In this document: piece after piece, positions 28,101 through 36,123 of the stretch
Layout of the letters: every line of letters starts with the position of its first letter
Position numbering within the stretch: position 1 is the first letter of the stretch
DNA from: Nocardioides pantholopis
GTDB taxonomy: Bacteria; Actinomycetota; Actinomycetes; Propionibacteriales; Nocardioidaceae
DNA length: 64,000 bases
Direction: 5' to 3'
Assembly (NCBI RefSeq): GCF_003710085.1
Contig: NZ_CP033324.1
Span: forward strand, 1,674,001-1,738,000
Program-made: the position numbers and the translations under genes
Notes under the pieces: generated by a model
Databases searched by the model: none
The model's input: the letters and a program-made list of their open reading frames with translations, nothing else
Told to the model about the DNA's origin: nothing

Positions 28101-29341
28101 GTCCGACCCTCACGCTCAACTGGCTCGGGAAGCGCCGGGTGGGCTCCGTGCGGGTAGCCCTCAACGACACCGTCGCCGCGCGCCGGCCCACCCGGGTGAG
28201 CGTGAGCTGGCCGGGCGGGACCCGCGAGGTCGCGCTCAACGCCCAGGGTGTGGGTCGGTTCCCGCGGGTGCGGACCGACACCCTCCAGGTCCGGATCGAG
28301 CGCACCGACGCCACCGCGAGCCTCGGCTTCGACGCCCAGCCGCAGGCGATCGGCGTCGGGATCAGCGAGATGTCCGTCGGCGGGGTGCCCTACCTCCCGC
28401 TCGGCCTCTCCGAGGACCGGCGCGACCTCGGCTGCGGCAGCGGCCCGGTGGTCAGCGTGGCCGGGGCCAGGTACGCGTCGGCGGTCGTCGCGTCGTCGGC
28501 CGAGCTGCTGGCCGGGAAGGCCGTCGAGGCCCGCCTGTGCAGCACCGAGGACGGCACGATCAGCACTCCCGCGGGACGGTCCGTGATCGACGTGGCCGGC
28601 TCGGACGCCTTCGCCCCGGCGAGCCTGGTGCTCCGGGACGCCGACCCGGGGGCCGCGGCCCTCCCCGCGGGCGCGCAGGCCGCCCGGCTCGACCTGGGTT
28701 CGAGCACCCGGCGGGTCGAGCCGACCGAGGGCGCCGGGCTCGTCGTCCTCCGGCAGAACGCCAACCCGGGATGGCTGGCCACCCAGGACGGCGCCGAGCT
28801 CGAGCCGGTCGTCGTCGACGGCTGGCAGCAGGGCTGGCGGCTGGACGGCGACGGGCCGGTCGAGGCGCGGTTCGCTCCGGACACGGCGTACCGGACCGGC
28901 CTGGCGGTGGGCGCGGCCTGCCTGCTCGTCCTGCTCGGCGCGGTCCTCGTGCTCCGGCGTCGCTGGCGCGGCCCGGAGCACCCGCCCCTCGCCGAGCGCG
29001 AGCTCCCGTCCCTGCTGGTGCTGGCGCTGGCGCTCCTCGGTGCCGGGCTGGTCGCCGGGTGGGTCGGCCTGCTCCTGGGGGCGGTCGCCGCCGCGGCGGC
29101 GTACGCCCTGCGCGCGAGCGAGCCGACCCGCGCCCTGCTGTTCGCCGCACCGGCGGTCGTCGTCGGTGCGGGCTACGCGATCCAGCCGTGGGGCGACCCC
29201 TCCGGATGGGCCGGGGACTCGCGGTGGCTGGGCTACCTGCTGGTGGTCTCGGTGGTCGGGCTGGTGGTCTCGCTCGCCGAGGGCCGGATCTGGCGCCGGG
29301 GCATCTTCAGCCGCAGCGCCGGACGCTCCACGACCCGGTAG
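25196..29341 (+). CDS. AftD-like GT-C glycosyltransferase (DUF3367/arabinofuranosyltransferase family)
   Basis: This 1381-aa membrane enzyme starts at a GTG overlapping the preceding stop. Residues about 15-440 form eleven or so helices; the first outer loop carries LVPDTKFDL, the acidic catalytic position of GT-C enzymes. A long extracytoplasmic region (about 470-1240) includes two discoidin/carbohydrate-binding beta sandwiches: YAAVDGDPGTQWRSG (about 740) and AAIDGSAATTWLA (about 950). Several C-terminal helices follow. Mycobacterial AftD (Rv0236c) adds alpha-1,3-arabinofuranose to arabinogalactan and lipoarabinomannan from decaprenyl-phosphate donors. The sugar here may differ, since many relatives of this organism lack wall arabinose. 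The last 109 bases overlap the opposite-strand acyltransferase gene. Confidence 0.85.
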   Translation: MSDTTDERTRFRFRIAAACALLVGLAFVQDPGFLVPDTKFDLVVAPGEFLSRALHLWDGEGAFGQLQNQAYGYLWPMGPFFWLGISAGLPAWVVQRLWMALVLTVAFTGAAKVARALGVRSDLACIAAGLAFALSPRMLTTLGPISIEAWPSALAPWVLLPLVIGAERGSARRAAALSALAVAMVGGVNAAATFAVIPMGAIWLLTRTPGPRRRALMLWWPVFTVLGTLWWLVPLFVMGAYSPPFLDYIETTSVTTFPTTLFDVLRGTSNWVPYVDAGSRAGNDLLRTPYLILNGAVVLGLGLVGLLGRWCPHRRFLVLSLLTGVLMVGAGHAGAVEGWFSADLRGLLDGVLAPLRNVHKFDPLVRLPLVIGFAVVLDRVLARRVARSTSAAGAPDRGTMTLERVNRVAVVAMALTALLGSTLPVVSGRVTPAGAHLEVPDYWSETADWLAEEGEETTALLVPGAPFGEYLWGSPKDEPLQYLAESPWAVRNVIPLTRAGNIRMLDGVESRLAQGAGSPGLTAALRRAGVRHLVVRNDLGDRSDVPDPVLVHQALRDSPGLVRVASFGPELGGGAVLDDDQGDRVVVNGGWQARYPAVEVFRVAGTTEPAVSAASATTLVGGPEDLADLLDLGVVGTEPTVLAADGAQPEDGVDGPVVLTDGLQAREHFFARIHDGSSAVLTPGDRRRSGNPARDYLLDDAERWSTSAVLDGAASLSASSSGSDSDTAGGPRPGELPYAAVDGDPGTQWRSGSAAGRAWWRLDLADPRAVSQVTLRGGPDAADNQVLRVRTAAGVSEPVQLAAGETRRVVLPAGETAWVRIEDAGPGDQMVAVAEVEVPGVEVRRRLALPEIPAAWGTPAAVVVRALGDARRGCAEVDDTVRCLAERARAPEEASAMGRVLTLPESATWQPELSVRPVAGRALDRAMLRGQAVDVQASSTAVPDSRASAVAAIDGSAATTWLAAPDDLRPTLTLNWLGKRRVGSVRVALNDTVAARRPTRVSVSWPGGTREVALNAQGVGRFPRVRTDTLQVRIERTDATASLGFDAQPQAIGVGISEMSVGGVPYLPLGLSEDRRDLGCGSGPVVSVAGARYASAVVASSAELLAGKAVEARLCSTEDGTISTPAGRSVIDVAGSDAFAPASLVLRDADPGAAALPAGAQAARLDLGSSTRRVEPTEGAGLVVLRQNANPGWLATQDGAELEPVVVDGWQQGWRLDGDGPVEARFAPDTAYRTGLAVGAACLLVLLGAVLVLRRRWRGPEHPPLAERELPSLLVLALALLGAGLVAGWVGLLLGAVAAAAAYALRASEPTRALLFAAPAVVVGAGYAIQPWGDPSGWAGDSRWLGYLLVVSVVGLVVSLAEGRIWRRGIFSRSAGRSTTR

Positions 29342-30477
29342 GCGACCTCGGCGGCGGCCACGCTGATGAGCACGGTGAGCAGCCAGATCTGCAGGCCGCG
29401 TCCCTGGAACAGCGGCCAGCCGGTGCTCCACATCACCAGGTGGAGCACCGGCAGGTGCAGGCAGAAGATGCCGTAGGAGATCCAGCCGAGGCGCCGGGCC
29501 GCGAGGTGGCCGAGAGCCTGCTCGTAGCGGCCTCCGGAGACGGTGAAGACGCCGGTCACCACGACCAGGAAGCCGATGGTGGCGTACAGCACGTTCTTCG
29601 CCAGCGCCTCGGCGGGACTCGGGGCATCGAACATCGAGGGGCCCGCCAGGGGCGTCGCGCAGACCAGCAGCAGCGCGACGGCCAGGACCCAGCAGCTGCC
29701 GGGCTGGCGCCCGAGGGCCACGATCGTGGCGGCCCACCGGGGCGCGATCCCGCGCTCGTGCAGCACCTGGACCAGGGCGAGGAGCAGGCCGACCGCGAAC
29801 CACGAGAGGTAGGCCGGCAGCCACTGGACAGGCGCCCCATCGATGACGGCCTCCAGCCGGGGCACCGCGTCCAGGTGCCAGTAGACGCTGACGGCCCCCA
29901 GCGCGGCCAGGCAGAGGAGCACCCGGTCGATCCGGAGCGGCCGGCCGCGGCCTACGGCCAGGAGCATCACGAGGGGCAGCACCAGGTAGAAGGCCACCTC
30001 GACGGCGAGGCTCCACATCTGGGTGAGCCCGGCGGGGAAGACCTGCCCGGTCGCGGTGTCGAGCATCAGGAGCGTGCGCAGCCAGTCGGCGACGCCCAGG
30101 TCGCGGTTCTCCTGCACCAGCGACAGCGCGAGCACGACCGTGACGACGTAGAGCGGCGCGATCCGCAGGAAGCGCTTGCGCAGGTAGGGCCGCACCGCGG
30201 GCCGGGTCGTCCCGTCGGCCGCGCGGATCAGCCACGGCCGGGCCAGCAGGAACCCGGAGAGGACGAAGAAGATGGCGACGCCCACGTCCAGCCGGGCCAG
30301 CAGGGTGCCCCAGACACCGTTGCCGGTGTACTCGCCGGCCCAGAAGGCGGCGTGGGTGGTGACGACGCACAGGGCGCCGACGGCGCGCAGGGTGTCGAGC
30401 ACTGGGAAGGTGCCGCCGGTGGCGGGCGGCGGCGGGGTGACGGCCTCGCCCACGCGGGCGCCGAGGCTGGTGCTCAC
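29233..30477 (-). CDS. Acyltransferase family 3 membrane protein
   Basis: This 414-aa protein of about ten helices has the acyltransferase-3 start FPVLDTLRAVGALCVVTTHA, whose His is the conserved catalytic position, then DVGVAIFFVLSGFLLARPW and the C-terminal RVVERP. Such enzymes O-acetylate or O-acylate surface polysaccharides. The GTG overlaps the stop of the upstream GT-C-like gene (GTGA), so they are co-translated. The C-terminal tail is Thr/Ser-rich (SETTSPTTETTSR) and lies entirely in the overlap with the AftD-like gene on the other strand. Rv0228 of the mycobacterial cluster is a remembered counterpart. Confidence 0.88.
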   Translation of the reverse strand: MSTSLGARVGEAVTPPPPATGGTFPVLDTLRAVGALCVVTTHAAFWAGEYTGNGVWGTLLARLDVGVAIFFVLSGFLLARPWLIRAADGTTRPAVRPYLRKRFLRIAPLYVVTVVLALSLVQENRDLGVADWLRTLLMLDTATGQVFPAGLTQMWSLAVEVAFYLVLPLVMLLAVGRGRPLRIDRVLLCLAALGAVSVYWHLDAVPRLEAVIDGAPVQWLPAYLSWFAVGLLLALVQVLHERGIAPRWAATIVALGRQPGSCWVLAVALLLVCATPLAGPSMFDAPSPAEALAKNVLYATIGFLVVVTGVFTVSGGRYEQALGHLAARRLGWISYGIFCLHLPVLHLVMWSTGWPLFQGRGLQIWLLTVLISVAAAEVAYRVVERPALRLKMPRRQIRPSASETTSPTTETTSR

Positions 30478-32294
30478 AGGGGACCTCCGGGGGTGGCGGT
30501 GCCGACGTCGACGGTGTCGACGCACATGGTCTGGCCGGCCGGCAGGCCGCCGAGCGTCACCACGCCGAAGTCGTCGGTGACGTTGACGAAGAGCTCGTGG
30601 GCGCCCCGGCGCACCGGGGCCTCGACGACGTTCGAGCCGATCCGGACCTCGACGGTCGTGTCGGCGGACGCCAGATAGCCGACCCGGACCCACCACGTGT
30701 AGTCGAAGACCCGGGTGTCCAGCGGGATGAGGACCGGGTCGGTCTGGACGAGCCAGCCACACCCCTCTTTCGGGCCGGGCTGCGCGGACGCGGCCGGGGA
30801 GATCACCGCACGCCGTGGCTCGCCGTCCTCGCCGAGGACCGCGAGCTGGCCGGTCACCCGCGGGAAGTAGGCGTTCTCGGTGACGACCGGGAGCAGGCGG
30901 ACGCTGGTGTTGAACGGGTAGAGATATCCCGGGATGACGTTGTCGGGCACCACGGTGTCAGCGAACGCGACGGGACCGGCGTCGCGCAACCCCTCCTGCG
31001 CTGAGCGCAGGAAGCGCTCGCCCGGGTTGTCGGTGTGCCAGATCCGGGCGTAGCCGACGGTGGAGAGGACACCGCCCAGGAGGACCAGCGCGACCCCCGC
31101 GGCGGCGTACCGCTGGGGCAGGCGCCACCGGAGCACGGGGTCGGGCCGGGGCTCCGTGCCCTGATCGGTGCCGAGCGCCGGCAGCAGCAACAGCCCCACG
31201 CACAGCGCCACCGCGCATGCCACGTCGGCCAGGTAGCGGTACTCCAGGCCGGCGACACTGCCGACCACCGGCGCTCGGGTGACCAGGAGCAGGAGGTAGG
31301 ACGCGAGCACGTAGTAGGCCAGCAGCAGCCAGACCCGGCCGGTCCGGCGCCGGTGCATGCCGAGGTAGGCGACGAGGGCCGCGATCGCCACCCAGGACAG
31401 CCCGGTCGCCCAGCCGTACGGGTCGGCGAGGCCGGCGGGCGGGTTGATCTCGCTCCAGCGCCACGGGCCGCCGAGCAGCCCCACGGGGAGGGCGGTCCCG
31501 AGCATCGTGTCCGCCAGCGGCCCGGCCACCGGGGCGGGGGAGTCGGTGGTCAGCTGCGGCACCTGGCTCAGGTAGTACGCCGAGAAGGCAGCCGCCAGCG
31601 CCACGCCGGCACCGACGGCGGGCCAGTAGCGGCGGGCCACGACGCGGAAGCGGTTCCGCAGGCTGCCCTCGCCGAAGTAGGCGAGGGCCAGCAGTGCCAG
31701 CAGCGGGAAGAGGACCAGGGCCTTCACGTAGGCGAGCAGCCCCAGGCCCAGGACCAGCAGGGTCAGCGCCAGCCACCGCCACCGCCGGGTCCGCAGGTAG
31801 CGCCACCAGGTGGCGACGGCGCAGAAGAACGCGACCTGCAGCGGCAGCGCGTTCAGGCTCGCCGCCCACCACATCGTGGCCGGCACCGTGATGGCGGTGA
31901 ACAGGTAGAGGCTGAGCGGGACCAGGATCTCCCAGCGCATCCCGTGCAGCGTGCTGAGCATCCACAGACAGGCGACGCTGGCCGCGAGCTGGACGGCCAG
32001 GGTGAGCGTGGCCGCGAGGCCCCAGCTGACCAGGCCGTTCGTCGAGACCACCCACGCCAGCAGGCGCCCCAGCGGCATGAACTGGCTGTCGTACGGCTCG
32101 AAGAGCAGCCGGGCGTCGAGGCCCTTGCCGGCCTCGTCGAGCATCTGCAGGTCGTCGAGGTAGAACCAGCTCGGATACAGAGCCCAGGCCCGCAGGGCGA
32201 GCTGCGCGAGGATCAGCAGGGCGGCGGCGCCCAGGACCAGCTCGCGTGCGCCGACCGGCCCGATCCCAGAACGTTGGACGGTTCGGTCAGACAC
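30474..32294 (-). CDS. GT-C-like multi-pass membrane protein
   Basis: This protein is 606 aa from GTG 32294, which has GATAGT seven bases upstream and no clear ribosome-binding site. About eleven helices (residues about 15-420) are followed by a roughly 150-residue extracytoplasmic C-terminal domain (WLVQTDPVLIPLD, beta-rich). The loop after helix 1 has SWFYLDDLQMLDEA; the DD pair placed there is characteristic of ArnT/PMT-type GT-C glycosyltransferases. I infer a lipid-phosphate-sugar-dependent transferase acting on a surface glycan, co-expressed with the acyltransferase. The exact family is not recognised. Confidence 0.65.
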   Translation of the reverse strand: MSDRTVQRSGIGPVGARELVLGAAALLILAQLALRAWALYPSWFYLDDLQMLDEAGKGLDARLLFEPYDSQFMPLGRLLAWVVSTNGLVSWGLAATLTLAVQLAASVACLWMLSTLHGMRWEILVPLSLYLFTAITVPATMWWAASLNALPLQVAFFCAVATWWRYLRTRRWRWLALTLLVLGLGLLAYVKALVLFPLLALLALAYFGEGSLRNRFRVVARRYWPAVGAGVALAAAFSAYYLSQVPQLTTDSPAPVAGPLADTMLGTALPVGLLGGPWRWSEINPPAGLADPYGWATGLSWVAIAALVAYLGMHRRRTGRVWLLLAYYVLASYLLLLVTRAPVVGSVAGLEYRYLADVACAVALCVGLLLLPALGTDQGTEPRPDPVLRWRLPQRYAAAGVALVLLGGVLSTVGYARIWHTDNPGERFLRSAQEGLRDAGPVAFADTVVPDNVIPGYLYPFNTSVRLLPVVTENAYFPRVTGQLAVLGEDGEPRRAVISPAASAQPGPKEGCGWLVQTDPVLIPLDTRVFDYTWWVRVGYLASADTTVEVRIGSNVVEAPVRRGAHELFVNVTDDFGVVTLGGLPAGQTMCVDTVDVGTATPGGPL

Positions 32295-32422
32295 GCACGG
32301 AACTATCGCACAACGGTCCTGTCGTGGAACCGATCCCGGCGGGACGCACTGGCGGCCTGGCCGGCCCGGCAACAGTTGCGTCTCGTTTGTGGCGCTGCGC
32401 CGATTGTGACGTGCGCTACTGC

Positions 32423-32428
32423 TACTGT
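32423..32428 (+). promoter_or_regulatory. Candidate extended -10 of the DUF3068 gene
   Basis: TGCTACTGT lies 35 bases before the GTG and matches the element before the DUF2613 gene (CTGCTAC core). No convincing -35 was found. Confidence 0.35.
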
Positions 32429-32463
32429 CAGCGCTCCTTGCACGTGCTTTGGGAGGGGTCTTC

Positions 32464-33387
32464 GTGCGTAAGTTCTTCAGTGTGGCCTGCATCTTTGTGG
32501 GTGCGTTCCTCGTGGTGATGGCAGTCCTGGCCCAGACCTACGGCGCGAGTCAGCTCAAGAAGACTCCGTTGGACGTCGACTCGGTGACCCGCCTGTCCGG
32601 CACCGCCACGTCCTACCTCGGTGCCGACACGGCGCCGTTCGCGGCGAAGGTGGCCAGCACCACCAAGGCCGACTCCGAGAAGTCCGACGACGACGTCGTC
32701 GTCTTCGAGAGCTCCACCTGCCTGGTCAAGGACATCGGCGAGATCGGCGACTGCGTCGCGGACGACGACCCGCAGGCTCGGCTGGTGAACGCGTCGATCG
32801 AGAACTTCGCGACCGACCGGGAGACCGCCCTCGCTGTCAACGACGAGAAGTACGTCCCGGCCGACGGGCCCGAGCGGGAGGGCCTGATCAACAAGTGGCC
32901 CTTCGACGCGGAGAAGAAGGACTACCCGTTCTGGACCACCGGCGGCGTCACCGAAGCCGTCTACGACCGGACCGAGGAGATCGACGGGCTCGAGACCTAC
33001 GTCTACAACGTCGAGATCTCGGATGCGGAGGTGGAGCTCGCCGAGGGCGTGCAGGGCTTCTACACCGAGACGACCGAGGTCTTCGTCGAGCCGACCACCG
33101 GCCAGATCGTCAAGCAGGTCCGCGAGCAGAACCGCTCCTTCGCCGACGGCGACCCCGCGCTCAACGTCAGCGTCGAGTTCACCGAGGACCAGGTCGCCAA
33201 GAACGTCGAGGACATCAGTGCCGACGCCGACCAGCTCAAGCTGGCCACCGGCACCGTCCCGCTCATCGGGTACGTCGTCGGCATCCCGCTGCTGCTGATC
33301 GGGCTCGGCCTGGCCCTGCTCGGTCGCCGTTCGCGGCACCGCGGCACCGACCAGGGCTCGCGCGAGCGCGAGCTGGCCGACGCCTGA
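32464..33387 (+). CDS. DUF3068 (PorA-family-like) envelope protein
   Basis: This 307-aa protein begins at a GTG four bases after GGGAGGGGT. An N-terminal helix (FFSVACIFVGAFLVVMAVLA) anchors or exports it, a long outer domain (about 35-265) follows with acidic beta-rich sequence (YVYNVEISDAEVEL), and a second helix at about 268-290 (GYVVGIPLLLIGLGLALL) precedes a basic cytoplasmic tail. This architecture is typical of DUF3068, which includes mycobacterial Rv0227c and proteins annotated as PorA-family porins. Function is unproven. It closes the envelope cluster and is followed by a strong terminator. Confidence 0.82.
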   Translation: MRKFFSVACIFVGAFLVVMAVLAQTYGASQLKKTPLDVDSVTRLSGTATSYLGADTAPFAAKVASTTKADSEKSDDDVVVFESSTCLVKDIGEIGDCVADDDPQARLVNASIENFATDRETALAVNDEKYVPADGPEREGLINKWPFDAEKKDYPFWTTGGVTEAVYDRTEEIDGLETYVYNVEISDAEVELAEGVQGFYTETTEVFVEPTTGQIVKQVREQNRSFADGDPALNVSVEFTEDQVAKNVEDISADADQLKLATGTVPLIGYVVGIPLLLIGLGLALLGRRSRHRGTDQGSRERELADA

Positions 33388-33399
33388 CCCAGCACGTCT

Positions 33400-33433
33400 G
33401 ATCGACCCCGTCCCGCCCGGGACGGGGTCGATC
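33400..33433. terminator. Hairpin terminator between DUF3068 gene and methyltransferase
   Basis: A perfect 15-bp stem (GATCGACCCCGTCCC and complement) with loop GCCC lies between two converging genes. Confidence 0.8.
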
Positions 33434-33475
33434 TGCGTTCCGGCCTGCCCGAGCGGAACAGTGGCCGGGGGAGCC

Positions 33476-34330
33476 TCAGCGCAGGTCCGCCCCGAAGATC
33501 GCGGTGCCGGGCGTGAGCCGCCCGCGCACCGCTGACCAGCCGCCCCAGACCCGGTCGTGGTCGGCGGGCCACTCCGGCTCGAGCAGCGTGGTGAGGACGA
33601 ACCCGGTGCCGGAAAGCAGTCCGACCCAGTCGCCGAGCGTGCGGTGGTGCTCGACGTAGGAGACCTCGCCGCTCTCGTCGTCGACCTCGACGTACGGCGT
33701 GCGGTCCCAGTAGGACTGGCTCGCCACCAGCCCCGCCTCGCCCGGGTCGTCGGGGAACATCCAGCGGGTCGGGTGGGTGATCGAGAACGCGAACCGGCCG
33801 CCGGGACGCAGCACCCGGGCGACCTCGGCCACCGCGACGTCGAGGTCGCGGACGAACTGCAGGGCGCCGAAGGAGGAGAAGACGACGTCGAAGGACCCGT
33901 CGGCGAAGGGGAGGGCGGTGGCCGTGCCGAGCACGGACGGGACCGCGACCCCGGTGTCGTGGTCGATGCGGCGCGAGTGCTGCAGCTGGCGGTGGGAGAG
34001 GTCGATGCCGAAGGAGCGCCCGCCCTGGGCGCGCACCCACCGCGAGCACTGCCCGGCGCCCGAGCCGACCTCGAGGACGTCGCGCCCGGCGAGGTCGCCG
34101 AGGATCCGGGCCTCGTCCTCGCGGAGCCCCTCCGGGCCCCACACGAAGCCGACGTCGCCGAGGAACTCCCCGTGCGTGGCCTGGTACTCGTCGGCGTACC
34201 GGTCCCAGTCGGGGCCGTTGGCCCGCCGGGACTCGGTCTCGGTCACGGGCCGGCGCTCGACGCGCACCGGGGGGAGTGGAGGATGGTGCCGGGAGTCGGG
34301 TGCGGCGGGGTTGCCGGCGGTGCTGCTCAC
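33476..34330 (-). CDS. Class I SAM-dependent methyltransferase
   Basis: This 284-aa protein has motif I VLEVGSGAGQCSRW (about 83-96), acidic FGIDLSHRQL, and LPFADGSFDVVFSSFGALQF, a Methyltransf_11 pattern. The first 40 residues are disordered and Pro-rich. The GTG start at 34330 is supported by TACCGT six bases upstream on the minus strand. In Streptomyces a methyltransferase of this kind precedes rpsA in the same orientation, as I recall. Substrate is unknown. Confidence 0.88.
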   Translation of the reverse strand: MSSTAGNPAAPDSRHHPPLPPVRVERRPVTETESRRANGPDWDRYADEYQATHGEFLGDVGFVWGPEGLREDEARILGDLAGRDVLEVGSGAGQCSRWVRAQGGRSFGIDLSHRQLQHSRRIDHDTGVAVPSVLGTATALPFADGSFDVVFSSFGALQFVRDLDVAVAEVARVLRPGGRFAFSITHPTRWMFPDDPGEAGLVASQSYWDRTPYVEVDDESGEVSYVEHHRTLGDWVGLLSGTGFVLTTLLEPEWPADHDRVWGGWSAVRGRLTPGTAIFGADLR

Positions 34331-34336
34331 CCCTCG

Positions 34337-34342
34337 ACGGTA
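34337..34342 (-). promoter_or_regulatory. -10 element of leaderless methyltransferase transcript
   Basis: TACCGT on the minus strand ends six bases before the GTG at 34330. Confidence 0.6.
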
Positions 34343-34371
34343 GCCCCCCGGGGCGCCCGCACGGAGGCCGG

Positions 34372-34401
34372 TTGGACGGCGCTGCGGCCTCGGCGTAGGC
34401 T
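34372..34401 (+). promoter_or_regulatory. rpsA promoter
   Basis: TTGGAC (34372-34377) and TAGGCT (34396-34401) are 18 bases apart, a good housekeeping promoter. The predicted leader before rpsA is about 160 bases, in which no known riboswitch was recognised. Confidence 0.55.
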
Positions 34402-34568
34402 TGGTATGCGCCAGAGGTCTGCCTGCGTCCCGGACGGAGCGGACACCGAGCTCGCTATCAGCCCCATCCTCGCCTCTCGGCGGGCCATGGAGCGCACCAC
34501 ACCGGTAGTGAAACGGGCCTCGCTGCGTGCCCGAACGACATCTGCCCACCCAAGGAATTCACTCCCCT

Positions 34569-36044
34569 ATGACGAGTACCATCTCCGCTCTTCCGGACTA
34601 CGACGCGCCTCAGGTTGCGATCAACGACATCGGGTCCGAAGAGGACTTCCTCGCCGCCATCGACGCGACGATCAAGTACTTCAACGACGGCGACATCGTC
34701 GACGGCACCATCGTGAAGGTGGACCGCGACGAGGTCCTGCTTGACATCGGCTACAAGACCGAGGGCGTCATCCCCTCGCGTGAGCTGTCGATCAAGCACG
34801 ACGTCGACCCGTCCGAGGTCGTCGCAGTCGGCGACAAGGTCGAGGCCCTCGTCCTCCAGAAGGAGGACAAGGAAGGCCGCCTGATCCTGTCCAAGAAGCG
34901 CGCCCAGTACGAGCGCGCCTGGGGCACCATCGAGCAGGTCAAGGAGGAGGACGGCGTCGTCGAGGGCACCGTCATCGAGGTCGTCAAGGGCGGCCTGATC
35001 CTCGACATCGGTCTGCGCGGCTTCCTGCCCGCGTCCCTGGTGGAGATGCGTCGCGTCCGCGACCTGCAGCCCTACGTGGGTCAGACCCTCGAGGCCAAGA
35101 TCATCGAGCTCGACAAGAACCGCAACAACGTGGTCCTGTCGCGCCGTGCCTGGCTCGAGCAGACCCAGTCCGAGGTCCGCCACGGCTTCCTCACCCAGCT
35201 CCAGAAGGGCCAGATCCGCAAGGGTGTCGTGTCCTCGATCGTCAACTTCGGTGCGTTCGTGGACCTCGGCGGCGTCGACGGCCTGGTGCACGTCTCGGAG
35301 CTGTCCTGGAAGCACATCGACCACCCGTCCGAGGTCGTCGCGGTCGGCGACGAGGTCACCGTCGAGGTGCTCGACGTCGACATGGACCGCGAGCGTGTCT
35401 CCCTGTCGCTGAAGGCGACCCAGGAGGACCCGTGGCAGCACTTCGCCCGGACCCACCAGATCGGCCAGATCGTCCCGGGCAAGGTCACCAAGCTGGTGCC
35501 GTTCGGTTCGTTCGTCCGCGTCGAGGAGGGCATCGAGGGCCTGGTGCACATCTCCGAGCTGGCCGAGCGCCACGTGGAGATCCCCGAGCAGGTCGTCCAG
35601 GTCAACGACGACGTCATGGTCAAGATCATCGACATCGACCTCGAGCGTCGCCGGATCTCGCTGTCGCTCAAGCAGGCCAACGAGACCGCTGCTGCGGGCG
35701 ACGTCGAGGACTTCGACCCGACCCTGTACGGCATGACCGCCACCTACGACGAGCAGGGCAACTACGTCTACCCCGAGGGCTTCGACCCCGAGACGGGCGA
35801 GTGGCTCGAGGGCTACGACGAGCAGCGCGCGACCTGGGAGGACCAGTACGCCAAGGCGCACGCCCGCTGGGAGGCCCACGTCAAGCAGCAGGCCGAGGCG
35901 AAGAAGGCCGAGGCCGAGGCCGGCGAGGCCACCTCGTACTCCAGCGGTGGCACCGACGTGGCCGAGGAGGAGACCGGCGGCTCGCTGGCCTCCGACGAGG
36001 CGCTGCAGGCGCTCCGCGAGAAGCTGACCGGCGGCGCGAGCTGA
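34569..36044 (+). CDS. rpsA: 30S ribosomal protein S1
   Basis: This 491-aa protein binds mRNA and helps load structured messages on the 30S subunit. Four S1 OB-fold domains occur at about 30-105, 125-190, 205-275 and 290-365, seen as repeats of G-x-V...G-x-F/L-P...VHVSELS. The C-terminal 120 residues are acidic, Ala/Glu-rich and disordered, as usual for the four-domain actinobacterial form rather than the six-domain E. coli form. The ATG at 34569 follows AAGGAA; an in-frame ATG at 34527 lacks such a site. Codon use is strongly biased, as expected for a highly expressed gene. Confidence 0.97.
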   Translation: MTSTISALPDYDAPQVAINDIGSEEDFLAAIDATIKYFNDGDIVDGTIVKVDRDEVLLDIGYKTEGVIPSRELSIKHDVDPSEVVAVGDKVEALVLQKEDKEGRLILSKKRAQYERAWGTIEQVKEEDGVVEGTVIEVVKGGLILDIGLRGFLPASLVEMRRVRDLQPYVGQTLEAKIIELDKNRNNVVLSRRAWLEQTQSEVRHGFLTQLQKGQIRKGVVSSIVNFGAFVDLGGVDGLVHVSELSWKHIDHPSEVVAVGDEVTVEVLDVDMDRERVSLSLKATQEDPWQHFARTHQIGQIVPGKVTKLVPFGSFVRVEEGIEGLVHISELAERHVEIPEQVVQVNDDVMVKIIDIDLERRRISLSLKQANETAAAGDVEDFDPTLYGMTATYDEQGNYVYPEGFDPETGEWLEGYDEQRATWEDQYAKAHARWEAHVKQQAEAKKAEAEAGEATSYSSGGTDVAEEETGGSLASDEALQALREKLTGGAS

Positions 36045-36066
36045 TCTAGCGCCCCGCACGACGCAC

Positions 36067-36102
36067 GAAGGCCCGGTTCCCCGCGAGGGGGACCGGGCCT
36101 TC
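36067..36102. terminator. Hairpin terminator after rpsA
   Basis: A 16-bp stem with one G-T pair (GAAGGCCCGGTTCCCC and partner, loop GCGA) lies 22 bases past the rpsA stop and before the end of the convergent small gene. Confidence 0.8.
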
Positions 36103-36123
36103 GGCGTACGGCGAGCCGGCGGC

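Noticed and set aside
34402..34568. Structured autoregulatory leader before rpsA
   Set aside because: The leader is long, but I could not identify a convincing conserved hairpin by eye.
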